From Roseovarius mucosus (GTDB taxonomy: Bacteria; Pseudomonadota; Alphaproteobacteria; Rhodobacterales; Rhodobacteraceae): a DNA stretch of 64,000 nt. The notes below the pieces were generated by a model, which did no database searches, was not told the origin of the DNA, and worked only from the letters and a program-made list of their open reading frames with translations. A program made the translations under genes and the position numbers. Of the stretch, positions 60,007 through 64,000 are shown piece by piece. The stretch is from NCBI RefSeq assembly GCF_002080415.1, contig NZ_CP020474.1:1178001-1242000 (forward strand), in the 5' to 3' direction. The stretch's first letter is position 1; each line of letters starts with the position of its first letter.

Positions 60007-60669
60007 TTAGCCCAGCGGCGAGACACCAAAGAAATGCGGATGCGCCACCAAAAGCGCGGCGTATAGAAACAGGCCCAAGATGCCCCGCATCAGCGCCGCG
60101 CCCCCGCTCTGCGGTGCCATTCCCGCCCGCCGCCGGGCATGGTCGAGCCGCAGCCATTCTGCCCCCATGATCCGCCGCTTGCGCCGGTCGATCAGCGCCG
60201 CCCCCAAGATGGCAAAGCCCGCGAAACTGCCAAACAGGATCACATGCGCCAGATCCCCATTGGCGAGCAAATGCCCCAAGGCCCAAAGCGCCAGCGCCAC
60301 CAGCATCGGATGCCGCGTCACCCGCACGATCCCCGGCCGCTCGGGATCGAACCGCGCGTTGTTCGCCCCGCCAAAGGAAAACGGATTGGGCCTGCCAATG
60401 GCCAGCGCCAGAATTATGCAGACCGCCAGCATCACGCCCAGCGTCACGTAACCTTGCCACGGCGCCCAATCCCAGAGCGGCACAAACGGCGCGCGCCCCG
60501 CCGCACCAATGACCCATGCCAAGACGCCCAGTGACAAAAGCGAATAGCCAAGGGTGAATCCCCTAGGCCCCAACCGCTCCACCAGCCATGCCTTGACCTT
60601 GGGGCGCACCGGCACCGAATGGCTCAGGAAAAACCCGCCAAACGCCGCGATGAATTCCGCCCAGCCCAT
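60007..60669 (-). CDS. nnrU: NnrU family membrane protein
   Basis: A 220-residue inner-membrane protein with about six helices, of the NnrU family linked to denitrification and nitric-oxide handling in Rhodobacter. It begins AEFIAAFGGFFLSHSVPVRPKVKAWL, and has VRVTRHPMLVALALWALGHLLANGDLAHVILFGSF, the NnrU/ICMT-like core. The start at 60669 overlaps the nnrS stop as ATGA. Last gene of the 5-FCL-nnrS-nnrU operon. Its biochemical function is not established. Confidence 0.9.
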   Translation of the reverse strand: MGWAEFIAAFGGFFLSHSVPVRPKVKAWLVERLGPRGFTLGYSLLSLGVLAWVIGAAGRAPFVPLWDWAPWQGYVTLGVMLAVCIILALAIGRPNPFSFGGANNARFDPERPGIVRVTRHPMLVALALWALGHLLANGDLAHVILFGSFAGFAILGAALIDRRKRRIMGAEWLRLDHARRRAGMAPQSGGAALMRGILGLFLYAALLVAHPHFFGVSPLG

Positions 60670-61883
60670 CACGCCGCCGGGATCGTCTTTGCCGGTTTCT
60701 GTCGCAGCATCAGCGGCCCGTACAGCACCGCAAACCCGCCAAAGGCCCCGATCCACGCGGCACCCGACAGCGCATGCAACATACCCGCCTCCGCAGGCAA
60801 AACCCCCGCCGCCAGTCGTGCCAGCACAGACACCACCAGCACGAGGTAAATCGCCACCGTGCCGCCCCCTGCCGTCAATGGCCGACCCGTATGGCCCAGT
60901 GTCGCCCGCGTCATCACCGCCAGCGTCATCAGCCCTGCCGCCCCGGCCATCCACAGGTGTTGCACCGCAGCCATGCCGAATATGCCCGAACTCAGCCCCT
61001 CAAGCCCAATGGCAAACGCCCCCAGCGGCACAAAGGCATAGGCCAGATGCAAAACCCAAACCAGCGGCTCTGCCCCGGTGCGATCCCCTGCCCAGCGCGC
61101 CAGACGCATTGCGTGGCATACACCGGCCACCACCAGCGCCCCGCCCGTGGCCAATCCATCAGGCCGGACCACCCACATCCCCAGCGCCCCCAACAGCAGC
61201 AAGAGCGCCAGCTTGTCGAACCGCTGCATCGGCGTCACGGGCAGCCGCCCAGGCCCCCGCCGCGCCAGCCAGTTGCGCGTAAACGACGGAATGATCCGCC
61301 CACCAATGACCGCGATCATCATCACCACCGCCGCCAGCCCCACCCGCAGCCCATAGCCCTGCCCGGCATAATTGCCCCGCGCCGCCTCCCAATGAAACAG
61401 GCCATTGCCCAGCGCAAAGACCGCCAGCATCACCAGCACAATCAGATTGCGCCAGTTCTTGCCCGCCACGATCTCGCGCAGCATGACCGCGCCCAGAACA
61501 ACCGGCATCGCCAGATCCATCAGCGCCACCGCCATAGGTGGCACCCCGGCAGACACTAGGACCGCCACGCGCCCCAACAGCCACAGCGCCGCCAAACTCG
61601 CCAGCGGCCAGCCGACAATGGGCAAACGCCCCGTCCAATTCGGCACCGCCGTCAGCATGAATCCGGCAATCACCGCCGCCAGATAGCCAAATAGAAACTC
61701 ATGCGCATGCCAACTCACCGGGTCAAAGCCTGTCGGCAGGCTCAGCGCCCCCGTCAGCATCAGCACCCAAAGCGCCATGACCCCCGCCGCCCAAAGGCCC
61801 GCCCCTAGGAAAAAGGGCCGAAACCCGAAACTCAGGACCGCAGGCCCGCGCCAGCTCCGCATTTGTTCCGCCGTGCTCGTCAT
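60669..61883 (-). CDS. nnrS: NnrS family haem-copper membrane protein
   Basis: A 404-residue polytopic protein with about 12 helices. NnrS protects metabolism during nitric-oxide stress and binds haem and copper. Family blocks are VLSFGFRPFFLGAGLWA, SWHAHEFLFGYLAAVIAGFMLTAVPNWTGR, GGRIIPSFTRNWL and VMTRATLGHTGRPL. It overlaps the genes on both sides by 4 bp (ATGA), so the three are co-translated. The NsrR-type regulator encoded divergently is the likely controller. Confidence 0.94.
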   Translation of the reverse strand: MTSTAEQMRSWRGPAVLSFGFRPFFLGAGLWAAGVMALWVLMLTGALSLPTGFDPVSWHAHEFLFGYLAAVIAGFMLTAVPNWTGRLPIVGWPLASLAALWLLGRVAVLVSAGVPPMAVALMDLAMPVVLGAVMLREIVAGKNWRNLIVLVMLAVFALGNGLFHWEAARGNYAGQGYGLRVGLAAVVMMIAVIGGRIIPSFTRNWLARRGPGRLPVTPMQRFDKLALLLLLGALGMWVVRPDGLATGGALVVAGVCHAMRLARWAGDRTGAEPLVWVLHLAYAFVPLGAFAIGLEGLSSGIFGMAAVQHLWMAGAAGLMTLAVMTRATLGHTGRPLTAGGGTVAIYLVLVVSVLARLAAGVLPAEAGMLHALSGAAWIGAFGGFAVLYGPLMLRQKPAKTIPAA

Positions 61884-62575
61884 CTCTTGTTCCTTTCGGC
61901 CCCTAGGCCCGTGTCCGTCACGACCATGTCGAGCGGAATGTCATGCGGCTGCGGATAGATGGTCTCGATCTGCGCCGAGCTCAGCGCAATGCCGATGCTC
62001 ACCGGGCGTGGGTCAAGCGCCGCCAGCGTGCGATCGAAATAGCCGCCGCCATAGCCCAGCCGGTAACACTCCGCCGTCCAGCCAATCATCGGCGCAAGGG
62101 TGATCTCGGGCGTCACCTGCTCCGCCTCGGGCGGCGGCACTGGGATATTCCAATCGCCCCGCACCATCTTGGTCTCTGGCGTCCAGCGACGAAAGACCAG
62201 CGGCGCGGCCTTGACCTCGACGATGGGCAACGCAATCCGCACCCCGCTTGAATGCCACTCCGCCATCAGATCACGCAGATCCGGCTCGCCTTTGATGGGC
62301 CAGTAGCAGGACAGCACCTTGCCCCGCGCCCCGTTGAACCTCTCTTGCACCACCGTGCGCAGATGATCCGCCAAGCTCCGCCCAACCTCTTGCCGCGCCG
62401 TAACACTCAAGGCATCGCGCAAGCGTCTGAGACGCTGACGCTCGGCCTTGCGCCACCGCGCGACATCGCGCGCCTGCGCCGGATCGGTGACAAGAGGGTC
62501 GAAATAGGCTGGGTCCACCTCCCCCGCCATACAGGGTGGTGAGGCATATGTGCCCGGCTTCGAGGTATCGGACAT
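61880..62575 (-). CDS. 5-formyltetrahydrofolate cyclo-ligase
   Basis: A 231-residue enzyme that uses ATP to recycle 5-formyl-THF to 5,10-methenyl-THF. It has the basic helix RWRKAERQRLRRLRDAL, VLSCYWPIKGEPDLR, and the hallmark LGYGGGYFDRTLA. The N-terminal ~35 residues (SPPCMAGEVDPAYFDPL) are an extension beyond the E. coli YgfA form. It is the first gene of a putative nitric-oxide operon with nnrS and nnrU, coupled by a 4-bp overlap. The start at 62575 follows AAGGA. Confidence 0.92.
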   Translation of the reverse strand: MSDTSKPGTYASPPCMAGEVDPAYFDPLVTDPAQARDVARWRKAERQRLRRLRDALSVTARQEVGRSLADHLRTVVQERFNGARGKVLSCYWPIKGEPDLRDLMAEWHSSGVRIALPIVEVKAAPLVFRRWTPETKMVRGDWNIPVPPPEAEQVTPEITLAPMIGWTAECYRLGYGGGYFDRTLAALDPRPVSIGIALSSAQIETIYPQPHDIPLDMVVTDTGLGAERNKR

Positions 62576-62646
62576 ATCGCGGTCCTTTCCGTGGTCCGGG
62601 ACGGGCACGCGGCACCAATCCCGCTTTGCATTCTCGTCTAACCCTG

Positions 62647-62673
62647 CTAATAGGTATTGTAAATGCCGATTAA
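62647..62673. promoter_or_regulatory. Candidate NsrR operator in the divergent region
   Basis: GGTATT-N3-AATGCC with partially matching outer arms (CTAATA and GATTAA) makes a 27-bp imperfect dyad, 19 bp before nsrR and about 70 bp before the cyclo-ligase gene. NsrR sites elsewhere are AT-rich inverted repeats containing ATGC-type arms, so this is the best candidate. Confidence 0.5.
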
Positions 62674-62691
62674 AGCGGAACCCCAGCGACC

Positions 62692-63138
62692 ATGCGCCTC
62701 ACCTCCTTTACCGATTTCGGCCTGCGGATGCTCATGCGGATGGCCAGCGCCCCCGACCGCGCCTTTTCCAGTGCCGAGTTGGCAGCCGAGTTTGACCTCT
62801 CGCGCCACCACCTCGCCAAGATCATGCAACGGCTGTCACAGGCTGGCCTGATCGACACAAAGCGTGGCGGCGGCGGCGGTGCGATCCTCGCCCGCCCTCC
62901 ATCAGAGATTCGTTTGGGGGATGTGATCCGCCATCTCGAATCCGGTCAGGCACTTGTGGTCTGCTTTGGGGCAGATGCGGGGGAATGTTCCCTCGACGGG
63001 CGCTGCCGACTCAAGGCGCGTTTGAAGGCGGCAGAGCGCGCCTTTCTCGACGATCTCGATCGCAGCACATTAGCCGACATCGCACTCGACCAGCGGCCAC
63101 CGATTGCGGATGTCGCGACCTTACATAATCGACCCTGA
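62692..63138 (+). CDS. nsrR: Rrf2 family nitric-oxide sensor NsrR
   Basis: A 148-residue Rrf2 regulator. The winged HTH has MRLTSFTDFGLRMLMRMA at the N-terminus and SRHHLAKIMQRLSQAGLIDTKRGGGGGAIL. Three cysteines, Cys91, Cys99 and Cys105 (CFGADAGECSLDGRC), have the C-x7-C-x5-C spacing of the Fe-S ligands in NsrR. Nitric oxide destroys the cluster and relieves repression. It is divergent from the cyclo-ligase-nnrS-nnrU operon, and an inverted repeat lies between them, so it probably represses that operon and itself. Confidence 0.93.
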   Translation: MRLTSFTDFGLRMLMRMASAPDRAFSSAELAAEFDLSRHHLAKIMQRLSQAGLIDTKRGGGGGAILARPPSEIRLGDVIRHLESGQALVVCFGADAGECSLDGRCRLKARLKAAERAFLDDLDRSTLADIALDQRPPIADVATLHNRP

Positions 63139-63159
63139 TTCCTTAAGGTCTGTAAGGTC

Positions 63160-63900
63160 TTAGACCGGCTTGGCCTCTGGCTGCGGGTTCAGCACCGACA
63201 GCGGTTTGCGCACTTTGTCCCGCAACCCCGGACCGCTTGGGGCCTGCACCCGTTTTGTGGCCTCAACCATCAGCACCCCGCCCGAGACAACGACCGATAG
63301 CTTGCCCCCCATCCGCTCCCACATGCCCGCCGTCTTGCGCCAGAACGGGCGCTCTGACGGTGGCTGATAAAGAGCCGTCGCATGGCGCTCGGGCAAAAAG
63401 TTCTGCGATTTCAATTGGCTTTCCAGCTGCGTCTGGCTGTAGGGCCGTCCAAAACCAAACGGCGTGCGATCCGATCGCGACCACAGACCAGCCCGGTTCG
63501 GCACAATAAACAGCGCCGACCCTCCCGGACCCAAGACCCGCCAGCATTCCTCCAGCACCGCGCCCGGCTGCTCCGAAGTCTCCAGCCCATGCACAACCAA
63601 GAGCTTGTCGACATGCCCCGTTTCCACAGGCCAAAACGTCTCTTCACAAAGCACCGAGATGTTCGGCATCCCCTGCGGCCATCCGATAACCCCTTGAGGT
63701 GCAGGCATTAATCCGATCACCCGACGCGCATCGGCAAGATAGGGGCGCAGAAACGGCACAGCGAATCCATAGCCCACCACGGTCTGGCCTTGTGCCTCGG
63801 GCCAGAACTCCGCAACCTGCGCGCGCAAGGTTTTCTGCACCGCGCGCCCCAATGTGCTGCGGTAGTAAAAATTTCGCAGGTCTTGAACGTCCAGATGCAT
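63160..63900 (-). CDS. Class I SAM-dependent methyltransferase
   Basis: A 246-residue methyltransferase of the UbiE/Methyltransf_11 type. The first motif is degenerate: [14 protein letters not shown] stands where E/DxGxGxG is expected, followed by [11 protein letters not shown]. The later blocks KLLVVHGLE and [20 protein letters not shown] are normal. In many Rhodobacterales this gene lies beside gloB, as seems true here. The substrate is unknown. It converges on nsrR with a 21-bp gap and is divergent from the gene at the window edge. Confidence 0.85.
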   Translation of the reverse strand: MHLDVQDLRNFYYRSTLGRAVQKTLRAQVAEFWPEAQGQTVVGYGFAVPFLRPYLADARRVIGLMPAPQGVIGWPQGMPNISVLCEETFWPVETGHVDKLLVVHGLETSEQPGAVLEECWRVLGPGGSALFIVPNRAGLWSRSDRTPFGFGRPYSQTQLESQLKSQNFLPERHATALYQPPSERPFWRKTAGMWERMGGKLSVVVSGGVLMVEATKRVQAPSGPGLRDKVRKPLSVLNPQPEAKPV

Positions 63901-63963
63901 TGCAGCCCGGCCAAAGATCAGTCACTCTCGACCCTAACACTAACCGGCAATCGGGAAAATACC

Positions 63964-64000
63964 ATGGTTTTGCAAATCCTTACTGTTCCCTGCCTGGCCG
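63964..64000 (+). CDS. gloB: Start of a probable hydroxyacylglutathione hydrolase (glyoxalase II), cut by the window edge
   Basis: The last 37 bases open with ATG and read MVLQILTVPCLA, which matches the usual glyoxalase II N-terminus (M-x-L-x-I-x-T-x-P-C-L). Position divergent from the methyltransferase also fits. Only 12 residues are visible, so the call rests on this short match and gene order. Confidence 0.5.
   Translation, partial: MVLQILTVPCLA

Overview
The window is chromosomal DNA from a GC-rich alphaproteobacterium, most likely a marine Roseobacter-group member of the Rhodobacterales. Pointers are the F1-ATPase operon order atpH-A-G-D-C without F0 genes, a tRNA-His that lacks an encoded G-1 and has A73, a MmcB-type nuclease-like protein, a RibB protein with a decayed GTP-cyclohydrolase domain, paired RTX/Hint proteins, and a 6S-like RNA facing a small membrane-protein gene. 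Most of it is ordinary housekeeping and transport sequence. I found no prophage, CRISPR array or large defence island.

Layout. 0-5.5 kb: tRNA-His, a GNAT enzyme, small conserved genes, a candidate 6S RNA, the ribBX-ribH-nusB operon and a LysR regulator. 5.5-10.5 kb: an SHMT-like PLP enzyme, a palindromic repeat, a complete IS5-type insertion sequence with 4-bp target duplication, a DUF3422 protein and a YefM-YoeB toxin-antitoxin pair. 10.5-15 kb: pntAB transhydrogenase, an ICMT-like methyltransferase and an SDR dehydrogenase. 15-22.3 kb: two very large secreted RTX/Hint_2 proteins in tandem. 22.3-31.9 kb: a glutamine-amidotransferase-type hydrolase, DUF2256 plus photolyase/cryptochrome, pepN, a lytic transglycosylase, an unrecognised 427-residue protein, an ArsC-like protein, a cold-shock protein and small secreted proteins. 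32-35 kb: two sulfotransferases and a porin. 35-43 kb: an amino-acid catabolism and uptake island around a TetR regulator (CMD-family protein, FAD oxidoreductase, DDAH, aminotransferase; divergent polar amino-acid ABC transporter). 43-50 kb: ribE, then the capsule genes kpsS, an OPX export lipoprotein and kpsC, and an OmpA-family protein. 50-54.6 kb: AhpD-like, GNAT, CinA-type, sfsA, map, trmO-like and an H-type lectin. 54.7-59.7 kb: atpCDGAH on the minus strand. 60-63.1 kb: a nitric-oxide module with NsrR divergent from a 5-formyl-THF cyclo-ligase-nnrS-nnrU operon. The right edge has a methyltransferase and the first codons of a likely gloB.

How parts work together. RibBX and RibH make the two late riboflavin intermediates and RibE finishes the vitamin 40 kb away. 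KpsS and KpsC would build the Kdo linker of a capsule exported through the OPX lipoprotein. The TetR-controlled island would import a basic or methylated amino acid and break it down. NsrR, with its three-cysteine cluster site, would switch the NnrS/NnrU operon in response to nitric oxide.

The least described items are the 6S-like RNA, the RTX/Hint pair with a repeated approximately 65-residue module, the palindromic element beside the IS, the H-type lectin, and the three candidate operators at the TetR, FAD-oxidoreductase and NsrR promoters. All calls come from reading the sequence. No database search was run.
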